Source: Streptomyces macrolidinus
Lineage (GTDB): Bacteria; Actinomycetota; Actinomycetes; Streptomycetales; Streptomycetaceae
Assembly (NCBI RefSeq): GCF_023887685.1
Contig: NZ_JAMWMR010000018.1
Location: 62,001-126,000, forward strand
Direction of reading: 5' to 3'
DNA length: 64,000 nt
A model generated the notes under the pieces. That model did not search any database, was not told where the DNA came from, and saw only the letters and a program-made list of their open reading frames with translations. Below, in pieces: positions 23,827-31,982 of this stretch. A program made the translations under genes and the position numbers. The stretch's first letter is position 1. Each line of letters starts with the position of its first letter.

Positions 23827-25829
23827 GGTTCGGCGCTCACCGTGAGGTGCCAGGCGTTCTCCTGGCGCGCCGGGGAGGCGCAGCCGACGAGCAGGCCGGA
23901 CGAGGTGGGGCGCAGGACGATCTCCGCCTCGGCCGACGCGGGGTCGGCGGGCCGGCAGTGCAGCCAGGTGCCGTCGGTGAGCCGTACGGCGACGGCGGCG
24001 GCCCAGAGCTGCCGGAACTCCCGGGAGTTCAGCTCCCACCGGGTACCGGCGGAGTCGATCACCACGGGGGTGTGGCGTGGGGTGTTCGGGGTGAGCCAGA
24101 GGACGACCTCCTCGTGGGTGGCCGGTGCCTGGATGTCCACGCGGACCGGCTCGGCGGTGTCCTCGGGCGCGGTCAGCTCGAAGCCGACCTGCTCCTGCGG
24201 GCCGTACAGGCCGAGCGGGTGCTTCTCCTCCCACGCGGCGGTGGAGCGCACGCCCCAGCCGAGACCGGCGGCGCGGCCGAACCGGCTGTGCTCGGCGGTG
24301 ACCCACAGGCCCGCGCTCCAGCGGGGGTTGTTGCCGAAGGCCCGGGTGCGCGGGAAGGGGCTGCGCAGGACCTTGGTCCTGCCCTCCTTCCAGGAGGTGA
24401 CGCCCGCGGCGGCGGCGTCGAGCTGGATCCGGCGGGGGCCGTCGACCGGTCGTACGGCGGCGGTGCCCGCACGCGGGGCGTCGCCGCGCCGGAACTCGGT
24501 GCGCAGCCGGGCCACCCCGTCCGCTCCGGCGGCCAGGCCACGCTCCAGCAACTGGCTGTGGATCAGCCGGACCGGTTCCTGGACCGGCACCCGGATCTGC
24601 CAGTCCGCGCCGCGCCAGGTCAGGTCGGTGCCGGGCGGGGCCACCCGCGCCGCGGCGACCACCTCGGAGGCGTCGCGGACGCCGAGGCCGAGCCCGAGCA
24701 GGTGCGGCTCCTCGCCGCCCTGGGCGAAGGTGCCCTGCCGTACGCCCACGGTCTGGAAGATCCGGCCGGGGCGGCGGGTGAAGGCGAAGTCCTGGGCGAG
24801 CACGCCCTCGGCGAGGGTGACCGTGCCGGTGACCCGGTCCTCCCCGCACCGCTCGGTGATCCGTACGCCGCCGTCGACGGGGGCCAGTTCCAGGTCGCGC
24901 GGTTCGCCCTCGCGCCAGCCCGCCGGGCGGTCGGCGCGGCAGCTCGGCCAGGTGGAGACGAACACCGGCCCGTGGTGGCCCTCGGCCAGCACGCGTACGG
25001 TCCCGTCGTCGCCGTCCACCTCGACCGCCAGTCCGTCGGCGGCGAACCGGTACGGCTCGACCTGCCGCGGGGCGCGGATCCGGTAGGGCGGTTCCACGAG
25101 CCGCAGGGCGCGGGAGGTGCCGTCGGGTCCGGCGATCCGTGCCTCGCGGACGGCGCCGCGGTCCACGTCGACACGGGCGGTGAGCCGGAACTCCCCGAGC
25201 GCCAGGCAGTACTCGACGGTGTGGACCCCGTCGACCACGCGGACGTCGGAGCGCATCTCGTCGTCGCGTGCCTCGGTCACGCTGGCGAAGCTGTTGAGGC
25301 CGCCGAGGGCCGCCTTGACCTCGGGGTCGAGGTCGGCGAAGACGCTGCGCAGGATCAGCGGGATGTAGTTGTGCAGTTCGACGTTGCCGTCCTCGCCGGG
25401 CACGGTCCGCCCGACGGAGACACAGCCGACCCGCCGGTAGAGCCGGAACGCCACGGTGTTGGCGGGGTTGACGGTGAGCCGCAGCACGAGACAGCCGGAC
25501 TGCACCATCCACTCCACGGCCTCCGTGAACAGCCGTCCGGTGATCACACCGTTGCGGTAGGCGGGGGCGACGAAGAACATGTCGGCGATCAGCTCGCCGG
25601 CGCGGGCGGAGCGCCGCCCGGTGTTGTGGAACAGGCCGAAGGTGCCCACCACACGCCCGGCGTCCACCGCCACCAGGAACATGCCGGTGTCGCGCTCGGC
25701 CAGCTCGCGCCTCAGCTCCTCGCCGGTGATACCGCCCGCTACCGGGTTGGGGTTGTCGCGGTGGCGGTTGTACAGCTCCGCGATGTCATGCGCGTCGCCC
25801 TCCTGGTACGGGCGGATCGTGAGGGACAT
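23817..25829 (-). CDS. GNAT acyltransferase fused to a large domain of unknown function
   Basis: A 670-aa protein. Residues 1-165 are a GNAT N-acyltransferase: MSLTIRPYQEGDAHDIAELYNRH, FGLFHNTGRRS, ADMFFVAPAYRNGVITGRLF (acyl-CoA loop position) and NPANTVAFRLYRRVGCVSVG. Residues about 190-670 are rich in short beta strands (DVDRGAVREARIAGPDGT, RVLAEGHHGPVFVSTWP, EEVVLWLTPNTPRHTPVVI, RLTDGTWLHCRPAD) with many Trp and Arg; I recognise no family, though the strand pattern recalls carbohydrate-binding beta-sandwich proteins. Given its place it may acylate an amine in the product. Starts 45 bases after the dehydratase stop. Confidence 0.75.
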   Translation of the reverse strand: MSLTIRPYQEGDAHDIAELYNRHRDNPNPVAGGITGEELRRELAERDTGMFLVAVDAGRVVGTFGLFHNTGRRSARAGELIADMFFVAPAYRNGVITGRLFTEAVEWMVQSGCLVLRLTVNPANTVAFRLYRRVGCVSVGRTVPGEDGNVELHNYIPLILRSVFADLDPEVKAALGGLNSFASVTEARDDEMRSDVRVVDGVHTVEYCLALGEFRLTARVDVDRGAVREARIAGPDGTSRALRLVEPPYRIRAPRQVEPYRFAADGLAVEVDGDDGTVRVLAEGHHGPVFVSTWPSCRADRPAGWREGEPRDLELAPVDGGVRITERCGEDRVTGTVTLAEGVLAQDFAFTRRPGRIFQTVGVRQGTFAQGGEEPHLLGLGLGVRDASEVVAAARVAPPGTDLTWRGADWQIRVPVQEPVRLIHSQLLERGLAAGADGVARLRTEFRRGDAPRAGTAAVRPVDGPRRIQLDAAAAGVTSWKEGRTKVLRSPFPRTRAFGNNPRWSAGLWVTAEHSRFGRAAGLGWGVRSTAAWEEKHPLGLYGPQEQVGFELTAPEDTAEPVRVDIQAPATHEEVVLWLTPNTPRHTPVVIDSAGTRWELNSREFRQLWAAAVAVRLTDGTWLHCRPADPASAEAEIVLRPTSSGLLVGCASPARQENAWHLTVSAEPPC

Positions 25830-25874
25830 TCCACACCTCCTTCTCTCGTTCGGATCTGGGCCGGGGGCGAGTGA

Positions 25875-26429
25875 CTAGGACTTGCGGCCGGTGGTGACGA
25901 TCAGGGAGCCCGCGGCGGCCAGTTCGGTGCCGACGCTGGCACGGACCGACACCTGCCGCAGGCCGCCCAGGCGCTGGCCGAGCCGGGCCTCCAGGGTGAG
26001 CTGGTCGCCGGGGACCACCAGCCGGGAGAACTTCATCGAGCTGATGGAGCCGAGGTAGCCGACGCTCTCGGACGGGTCGCCGCCCTCGGCGGGCGGCTCG
26101 GGCGCCTCGATGATCTCGGCGACGTAGACGACCGCGACGAGCTGCGCCATCGCCTCGACGATCATCACGCCGGGCATGATCGAGTGGTCGGGGTAGTGAC
26201 CGGCGAAGAACGGCTCGTTGACGGAGACGCTCTTGACTCCGCGGCCGGAGACACCGGGGACGACGTCGTAGGCGCGGTCGATCATCAGCATGGGCCAGCG
26301 GTGCGGCAGCATGCGCTTGATGTCGTCGGACGAGTACGCGTACTTCTTCTTGGCGGACTTGGCCGAACCGGCCGCCTTGGCCGAACCGGCCGCCTTGACC
26401 GGCGCCTCGGGGGTGACCGTCATGCTCAC
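25875..26429 (-). CDS. FabZ-like 3-hydroxyacyl-ACP dehydratase (hotdog fold)
   Basis: A 184-aa protein with IKRMLPHRWPMLMIDR (catalytic His in the PHR/P motif), NEPFFAGHYPDHSIMPGVMIVEAMAQ (Glu on the central helix) and a following FSRLVVPGDQLTLEA, all as in FabZ. A 30-residue N-terminal extension contains the repeat KAAGSAKAAGSAKSAKKK, a flexible basic tail not found in normal FabZ. It would form the double bonds of the polyketide. Four-base overlap with the ACP gene. Confidence 0.88.
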   Translation of the reverse strand: MSMTVTPEAPVKAAGSAKAAGSAKSAKKKYAYSSDDIKRMLPHRWPMLMIDRAYDVVPGVSGRGVKSVSVNEPFFAGHYPDHSIMPGVMIVEAMAQLVAVVYVAEIIEAPEPPAEGGDPSESVGYLGSISSMKFSRLVVPGDQLTLEARLGQRLGGLRQVSVRASVGTELAAAGSLIVTTGRKS

Positions 26430-26716
26430 ACCTCGCGGGCTTCGACGAAGTCGACGAGGGCGTTGATGGAGCCGAAGGCCTCGAAGTCGTCGTCGCTGAT
26501 CAGCACGTCGTACTCGTTGTTGACCATGACGACGATCTCCAGCGTGTCCAGCGAGTCCATCTCCAGGCCTCTGCCGAACAGCGGCTGGTTGTCGGAGACG
26601 ACGGCGGGCTCGACGTCGAGACCGAGGCGGTCGATGATCATCGACTTGACCTTCATGTTCTTCTCCAGGCGCGCCTCGGCCTGGCTGCGGATGTCCTCGA
26701 AGGTGGCGACGGACAT
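26426..26716 (-). CDS. Acyl carrier protein
   Basis: A 96-aa ACP. The phosphopantetheine site is the Ser in LEMDSLDTLEIVVMVN; the acidic helices II and III (NEYDVLISDDDFEAFGSINALVDFVEA) fit type II ACPs. A 20-residue N-terminal helix is longer than in FabC. It overlaps the dehydratase start, and is the likely chain carrier for the KS-CLF, KR and DH. Confidence 0.9.
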   Translation of the reverse strand: MSVATFEDIRSQAEARLEKNMKVKSMIIDRLGLDVEPAVVSDNQPLFGRGLEMDSLDTLEIVVMVNNEYDVLISDDDFEAFGSINALVDFVEAREV

Positions 26717-26758
26717 GTGACTTCCTTTCGGTCGGTCTGCTTCAACGGGCGTGGATAT

Positions 26759-26815
26759 ATGGATCAGTTGGGGATCTATGGCCCAGTTCGTGATCCATGG
26801 GTCAGTTGGGAATCA
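26759..26815. repeat. Three 19-bp tandem repeats spanning the ketoreductase stop
   Basis: ATGGATCAGTTGGGGATCT, ATGGCCCAGTTCGTGATCC and ATGGGTCAGTTGGGAATCA follow without gaps at 26759, 26778 and 26797. The third contains the stop and last codons of the ketoreductase (TCA at 26802). Confidence 0.8.
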
Positions 26816-27554
26816 TTCCGCCGTCGACGGTGAGCACCTTGCCGGTGATGTACGAGGCGGCGGGGCTCGCCAGGAAGGCGGCGGCCTGGGCGACCTCGGC
26901 CGGGGTGCCCATGCGCCCCATGGGGATCGCCTGGAGGGCTTCCTTCATCTGCGCGGGCGGCACCTTCTTGACCATGTCGGTGTCGATGAAGCCGGGCGCG
27001 ACGACGTTGACGCGGATGCCGCGCGGGGCGACCTCGTAGGACAGGGTCTTGGCCAGCGAGATCACTCCGCCCTTGCTGGCGGCGTAGTTGGCCTGGCCGG
27101 CCCGTCCGGCGATACCGCTGGTGGAGGCGATGAAGACGATCGCGCCGCCGCTCGCGTACATCTGCTTGGTCGCCTCACGGGCGGTGTAGAAGGTCCCGGT
27201 GAGGTTGGTGCCGATGACCTCCTGCCACTTGGCGCCGCTCATGGCGGCCAGATGGCCGTCGGCCGTCACACCGGAGTTGAGGACCGCGACGTCCAGGGAG
27301 CGCCAGGTGGTCTTCAACTCCTTGTACATGGCGGCTACTTGGGCCTCGTCGGAGATGTCCGCCCGGAGCAGCAGGGCCTCGCGGCCGAGGGCGCGGATCC
27401 GCTCGGCGACTTCCTCGGCCTTGGCGGCGTTGGAGCGGTAGTTGAGGGCGACGTCGCAGCCGTGCTCGGCGAGCCCGAGCGCGATGGCCGCGCCGATGCC
27501 GCGGGAGGCGCCGGTGACCAGGGCCTTGGTGCCCTCGGGGAACAGGGTGCTCAT
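26802..27554 (-). CDS. FabG-like 3-oxoacyl-ACP reductase
   Basis: A 250-aa classical SDR: cofactor loop TGASRGIG, VLNSGVT strand, catalytic Ser in IASTSG, YAASK (Tyr and Lys) and the C-terminal YITGKVLTVDGGMIPN. NADPH use is suggested by the basic Arg after the second strand (NYRSNAAKAEE). Within the operon it supplies the beta-keto reduction of the type II polyketide. Four-base overlap with the SbnB-like gene upstream. Confidence 0.9.
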   Translation of the reverse strand: MSTLFPEGTKALVTGASRGIGAAIALGLAEHGCDVALNYRSNAAKAEEVAERIRALGREALLLRADISDEAQVAAMYKELKTTWRSLDVAVLNSGVTADGHLAAMSGAKWQEVIGTNLTGTFYTAREATKQMYASGGAIVFIASTSGIAGRAGQANYAASKGGVISLAKTLSYEVAPRGIRVNVVAPGFIDTDMVKKVPPAQMKEALQAIPMGRMGTPAEVAQAAAFLASPAASYITGKVLTVDGGMIPN

Positions 27555-28579
27555 GCCGCACCTCGCAGCATCGCGGCGGTCACCCGGTGGCTGCCCGGGT
27601 CGAAGCCCGCGACCTCGAGGCCGAGCCCCGCCTCGGTGGCGGCCTTGAGGACGGCCTGCGCGACCGCGAGGTCCAGGATGCCCAGGCCGAAGGGCGAGAA
27701 GATCACCGTGCGGTCGGTGGCCGGCGGCTTGGAGCAGCCCAGCGCGGAGGCGATCTCGGCGTGCACGAACTCCCGGTGGCCGACCTCCTGTTGGGCCTTG
27801 TGCAGCGAGGTCTGCTCACGGATGGCGTGCTCGAAGTCGTCCACCACGTTGTAGGCGCCGAGCACGGACGCGGTGCTCAGGTCGCGCAGCGACAGATGCA
27901 GGATCACCTGGCCCGCGGGCCGGTCGGGGTACGCGGCGAGGTCGAGCCAGTACGTGGAGTCGGTCGTCGCGATGCTCACGGTCTCGGCGGCGAGCGCGTC
28001 GCCGAGTTCTCCGGGACGGAAGGTGATCTCCGGGTATTCAGACTCCAGTTCGGTCGCGAAGGTCTCCGCGCGCCCCGGTACGACGTCCTGGACCACGACC
28101 GTCTCCAGGTCCGGGTGGGTCAGGGTGAGGTAGGCGAGGACGCGCTGGTTGATCGTGCCGCAGCCGATCAGCCCGGCGGTGCGCACCCGGCGGTCGCCGT
28201 GCAGGGCACCCGCGGCGAGAGCGGCGCTCGCGGCGGTGCGCGAGGCGGAGATCTGACTGCCCTCCAGGAGGGCCTTGGGGTAGCCGGTGTCCAGGTCGTT
28301 GAGGATCTGCACCGAGGAGGCGCGCTGGAGGCCCTGCTCCACGTTGGCCGGGAAGGAGGAGATCCACTTCAGCCCCATCACCGGCTCCGGACCGCCCAGG
28401 TAGGCGGGCAGCGAGATGATGCGGGAACCGGTGGGCCGCGGCGGGCGCAGGAAGCTGGAGAAGGGCAGTTGCGAGCGGCCCTGGCCGTGCAGCGTGTAGG
28501 CGGTGCGGACGGCGTCGAGCACGGTGGGTTCGAGGCCGGTCAGCGCGATGGTGACGTCGTCCCGTCCGAGGATCTTCAC
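27551..28579 (-). CDS. SbnB-like N-(carboxyethyl)glutamate dehydrogenase for 2,3-diaminopropionate
   Basis: A 342-aa member of the ornithine cyclodeaminase/mu-crystallin family. MGLKWISSFPANVEQGLQRASS is the substrate region, and AGLIGCGTINQRVLAYL the NAD-binding glycine loop. SbnB oxidises the amino-acid adduct made by SbnA, releasing L-2,3-diaminopropionate and 2-oxoglutarate. GTG 28579 is preferred: AAGGAG precedes it and its GTGA overlaps the SbnA-like stop, whereas an ATG at 28657 lies well inside the upstream gene. Its neighbour is SbnA-like, which supports this assignment over ornithine cyclodeaminase. Confidence 0.85.
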   Translation of the reverse strand: MKILGRDDVTIALTGLEPTVLDAVRTAYTLHGQGRSQLPFSSFLRPPRPTGSRIISLPAYLGGPEPVMGLKWISSFPANVEQGLQRASSVQILNDLDTGYPKALLEGSQISASRTAASAALAAGALHGDRRVRTAGLIGCGTINQRVLAYLTLTHPDLETVVVQDVVPGRAETFATELESEYPEITFRPGELGDALAAETVSIATTDSTYWLDLAAYPDRPAGQVILHLSLRDLSTASVLGAYNVVDDFEHAIREQTSLHKAQQEVGHREFVHAEIASALGCSKPPATDRTVIFSPFGLGILDLAVAQAVLKAATEAGLGLEVAGFDPGSHRVTAAMLRGAA

Positions 28580-29643
28580 AGCGCGCTCCTTGTCTGGTCG
28601 GGGATCGGGTCGGGGCTGGACTGGGGGTGGTGTTCCGGGAAGCGGTGCTCGACCCACGCGTCGGAGTAGATGGTGTCGAGGTAGCGGTCACCGCCGTCCG
28701 GGAGCACCGCGACGCAGGTCGCGCCGGGCTCCAGCCAGTCGGCGGCGGCGGTGAGCGCCGCGATCACCGCGCCGGACGAGCCGCCCGCGAGGATCGACTC
28801 CTCGGCGAGCAGTCGGCGGCAGCCGTGGACGCAGTCGAGGTCGGTGACCTTCACGACCCGGTCGGCCAGGCCCGGCCGCAGCAGCGGCGGGACGACGGCC
28901 GCGCCGTGTCCGGGGATGGTCCGCCGGTGGCCGCGTTCCCACGGCTCCGGCGGGCCGAAGATGACGCTGCCCACCGCGTCCACCGCGACCACCCGGGTGG
29001 CGAGACCGCTCTCCTGGATGTACTCGGCGCAGCCGCGCAGCGTGCCGGTGGTGCCGGCCGCGAGGAACAGGTAGTCGGGGCCGCCGGGCAGCGCCTCGCA
29101 GATCTCCCGCATGGTGTGGCGGTGGGCGCGGGCGTTGTACTCGTTGGCGTACTGGTTGGGCCAGTAGGCGTCGGGGACGCTCTCCAGCAGGGCGCGCACC
29201 CGCTCGATACGGGCGGGCAGGTACTCGCCGGTGGCCGGGTCGCGGTCGACGACCTCGACCTGCGCCCCGTACGCCCGCATGATGGCGGCGTTCTGCTGGG
29301 TGGTGCGCGGGTCGACCACGCAGATCAGGCTCAGCCGGTAGAAGTTGCAGAGCTGGGCGAGGGCGATGCCGAGGTTGCCCGAGGACGACTCCACGACGGT
29401 GGAGATGCCGGGGACGAGCTTGCCGGACCTGAGGGCGTGCTCGATCATCGACTTGGCGGCGCGGTCCTTGATGGACCCGCCCGGGTTGAAGCGCTCGCAC
29501 TTGGCGTACACCTGGAACCGGGCGGGCGGGAAGAGCCGGTCGAGGGCGACCAGCGGGGTCCCGCCGATGGTGGCGACGATGTCGGGGTTCCGCGAGCGGG
29601 TGGCGCCGAGCGCCACTGCTTCGTCGGAGGCGAGGACGGTCAT
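28576..29643 (-). CDS. SbnA-like PLP synthase for 2,3-diaminopropionate
   Basis: A 355-aa cysteine-synthase-family enzyme: CERFNPGGSIKDRAAKSM gives the PLP lysine, ESSSGNLGIALAQL is the substrate loop, AAGTTGTLRG the phosphate cup and GGSSGAVIAAL the C-terminal Ser motif. NPGGSIKDR rather than the NPGGSVKDR/TSGNTG pair is typical of SbnA, which condenses O-phosphoserine and glutamate. ATG 29643 overlaps the LanB-like stop. Together with the SbnB-like gene it marks a diaminopropionate-containing product. Confidence 0.87.
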   Translation of the reverse strand: MTVLASDEAVALGATRSRNPDIVATIGGTPLVALDRLFPPARFQVYAKCERFNPGGSIKDRAAKSMIEHALRSGKLVPGISTVVESSSGNLGIALAQLCNFYRLSLICVVDPRTTQQNAAIMRAYGAQVEVVDRDPATGEYLPARIERVRALLESVPDAYWPNQYANEYNARAHRHTMREICEALPGGPDYLFLAAGTTGTLRGCAEYIQESGLATRVVAVDAVGSVIFGPPEPWERGHRRTIPGHGAAVVPPLLRPGLADRVVKVTDLDCVHGCRRLLAEESILAGGSSGAVIAALTAAADWLEPGATCVAVLPDGGDRYLDTIYSDAWVEHRFPEHHPQSSPDPIPDQTRSAL

Positions 29644-31982
29644 TCCGGCACCTTTCTGCTGATCTGGAGCCGTAGTTCGCTGACGTAGCGCTCGCCGTCG
29701 GCGTCGGTCAGCCAGGAGTCGTCCGGGGCGGGCAGCGGTTCGCTGAGGGTCACGGCGGCGTCGGGGTCGAGGCGGCGCGCGGCGCGCACCAGACTCGCGA
29801 AGGCGAGCACGAGGGTCGGGCTGGTGAAGTCCACGAGGGACGGCTTGGTCTCCTCGGGGAACTTCACGAAGAGCAGGTCGGGCAGGGCGTGCGCGTTCAC
29901 CCAGCGGCGTACGGCGAGGTAGTCGCGCTCCTTGTCGGCCTTGTCCGGCAGGGCGACCCCGGCGACGGGCAGCCGCCAGGTCTCCCGGAACAGGACGAGG
30001 TCGTCGAGGGTCACGCGCGGGGCGTGCGCCCGGTCGAGCCCGATCTTGAAGGCGTCGGCCGCGATGATGGAGACGGGCACCGCGAGCAGTTCGGCCATCG
30101 ACCAGGTGCGGCCGTCGGGGGTGGTCGCGGTGACCGTGCCGTCCGTCTCGGCGAGCGCGATCGCCGCCGCCGGATCGACGCGGCCCCGGTCGTCGTACGG
30201 TGCCCGGGTGAACCCGATCAGCCGGTCCCCCGCACCGATCGGCGCGGGCACCATCCGGCCGCTGTTGCGCTTCCACTCCACCGGCAGCAGGGGCACCATG
30301 CGCGGGGCGTCGAGCGCGGCGTTGACCTGGTCCCGCAGGGAGCCGGTGTCGCAGGTCCAGTCGAGGAACGGCAGGTCCAACGTGGCGAGACAGGCGTGCA
30401 GTTCACCGAGGACGGCGGTGTACTCGCCGGCGTTCACGGCCTCCGGGGAGGACGCCACGACCTGGAGGTCCGGGCTGTGCACGGCCAGGTGCGGCGAGCG
30501 CACCGGGCCGGTCGCGAACACCGCGCGGGCGCGTTCCTCGATGTCCGCGACGCTCAGCCGCACCGGGACGCTTCCCGGCGCCGCCGGGTCCAGGGCGAGC
30601 ACCTCGCGCCACTTCTCGGCCAGTTCACGGGTCGCGGTGTGCACCGGGGTGGCCCGGTCGCCCCAGAACAGGCCAAGCACCTGCGTCCACACATCGGCGA
30701 GGGTGACGTCCGCGCGCCGGGCGGCGGCCTTGCGGACGAACCCGGCGACCTCGGCCTCCGCCAGCTCCGCGAGCCGGTTGCCGAACCAGTCGGCGGTGTC
30801 GGCGACCAGGGCCAGCGGCCGGGCGATCGAGTCGACGAAGTCCCGCCCGAGGTCGGTGCGGCAGTCACGCAGGGAGTCCTGGTAGCACAGGGTGCGCCCG
30901 GCGTAAGCCTTGCCCTCCTCGCGGGAGGCCGCCTGCCCGGTCGTACGGACGAAGAAGTCGTCGAGCCGGTCCAGGGCCGCGACCAGTTCCTCGGCGCTGT
31001 CCGCGCGGTCGATGTCCACGCGCAGCCGGTCCAGTTCGGCGAGGATCGCCGCGCAGTGGACGAACAGCTCCGGGTCGCCGATGCCGGCCACCCGGCGCCG
31101 CAGGACCTCCTCGGCGCGTACGTCGACGGGGATGTTGGCGTCCCAGGTCAGCACCCGCTGCTTCAGCAGCCGCGTGAGGACCTTCTCCACCCGCTGCCGG
31201 GCCGTGGCCGGGTCCCAGCCGGTGGCGTCCGCGATGGCCTCGGCGCTGCGGTCGCCGTCGGCCAGGCGCAGCACGTGGACGTCGTCCTCGCGCAGCCGTA
31301 CCGTACGGCCGCCCTGCATGACGAGCCGGTCGCCGTCCAGGTGGACGTCGGGCCGGAGCATCGGCGGGAACCACCAGCGGGCGCCGGGCCGCGCGGCCAT
31401 CCGGTCGGCGAGCGCGGCCATCGTCCAGCGCTCGAAGAACGTACGGCTCGCGGCGGTGAGCGACGGGCCGTGGTCGAGGGCGAGGGCGCGCTGCCCCTGC
31501 CCGACGGAGATCCACGCCCCCGGCCCGAAGAAGCCGATGGTGTCGGCCTTGGCGCAGTACCGCAGCCAGTACATGGCCAGGGTGCGTTCGCGCTGCCGCC
31601 GCTTGGACTCCTTGCCCTTGCGGGCGGCGAGCGAGTCGAGGATCCGGTAGACGGTGCGGTTCTGCCAGGCGATGGCCGTGCGCACCCGGTCGTCGGTGGC
31701 GAGCCGGGCCAGCCGTACGGACTCGGTCTCGGTGTCGGCGCGGTAGGCGGCGCGGAAGGCCTCGTGGGCCGTGTCGCCGCCGTCGGCCAGGGCCGCGGCG
31801 CGGGCCGCCCGCGGACCGCCGAGCAGCTTCAGCCCCGAGACCGGGAAGCCCGCGCTGCGCAGCAGGCCCATCCCCCACATCTGCCAGTGGCTGTCGCCCA
31901 GTTGATACGCCGGCGCGAGGGCCGACCAGTCCAGGGTCTGTCCGGTGTCAAGGCTCTGTCCGGTGTCCAGTGCCGTGGTCAT
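29640..31982 (-). CDS. LanB-like (lantibiotic dehydratase N-terminal/glutamylation) protein
   Basis: A 780-aa protein resembling the tRNA-dependent glutamylation domain of class I lanthipeptide dehydratases: SHWQMWGMGLLRSAGFPVSGL at the N-terminus, RERTLAMYWLRYCAKADTIGFFGPGAWISVG (the conserved R-x-x-x-R-WFGRCTPFGLFAG-like core), and a C-terminal MVPLLPVEWKRNSGRMVPAPIGAG / PRVTLDDLVLFRETWRLP. The small elimination (SpaB C-terminal) domain is not present here or next to it, and the cluster has no obvious lanthipeptide precursor. Such stand-alone forms can transfer amino acids from aminoacyl-tRNA to peptides or small molecules. The exact role is open. Confidence 0.8.
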   Translation of the reverse strand: MTTALDTGQSLDTGQTLDWSALAPAYQLGDSHWQMWGMGLLRSAGFPVSGLKLLGGPRAARAAALADGGDTAHEAFRAAYRADTETESVRLARLATDDRVRTAIAWQNRTVYRILDSLAARKGKESKRRQRERTLAMYWLRYCAKADTIGFFGPGAWISVGQGQRALALDHGPSLTAASRTFFERWTMAALADRMAARPGARWWFPPMLRPDVHLDGDRLVMQGGRTVRLREDDVHVLRLADGDRSAEAIADATGWDPATARQRVEKVLTRLLKQRVLTWDANIPVDVRAEEVLRRRVAGIGDPELFVHCAAILAELDRLRVDIDRADSAEELVAALDRLDDFFVRTTGQAASREEGKAYAGRTLCYQDSLRDCRTDLGRDFVDSIARPLALVADTADWFGNRLAELAEAEVAGFVRKAAARRADVTLADVWTQVLGLFWGDRATPVHTATRELAEKWREVLALDPAAPGSVPVRLSVADIEERARAVFATGPVRSPHLAVHSPDLQVVASSPEAVNAGEYTAVLGELHACLATLDLPFLDWTCDTGSLRDQVNAALDAPRMVPLLPVEWKRNSGRMVPAPIGAGDRLIGFTRAPYDDRGRVDPAAAIALAETDGTVTATTPDGRTWSMAELLAVPVSIIAADAFKIGLDRAHAPRVTLDDLVLFRETWRLPVAGVALPDKADKERDYLAVRRWVNAHALPDLLFVKFPEETKPSLVDFTSPTLVLAFASLVRAARRLDPDAAVTLSEPLPAPDDSWLTDADGERYVSELRLQISRKVPE

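Noticed and set aside
27551..28579. Ornithine cyclodeaminase (proline formation)
   Set aside because: The coupled SbnA-like synthase and the biosynthetic context make the SbnB role for diaminopropionate more likely.
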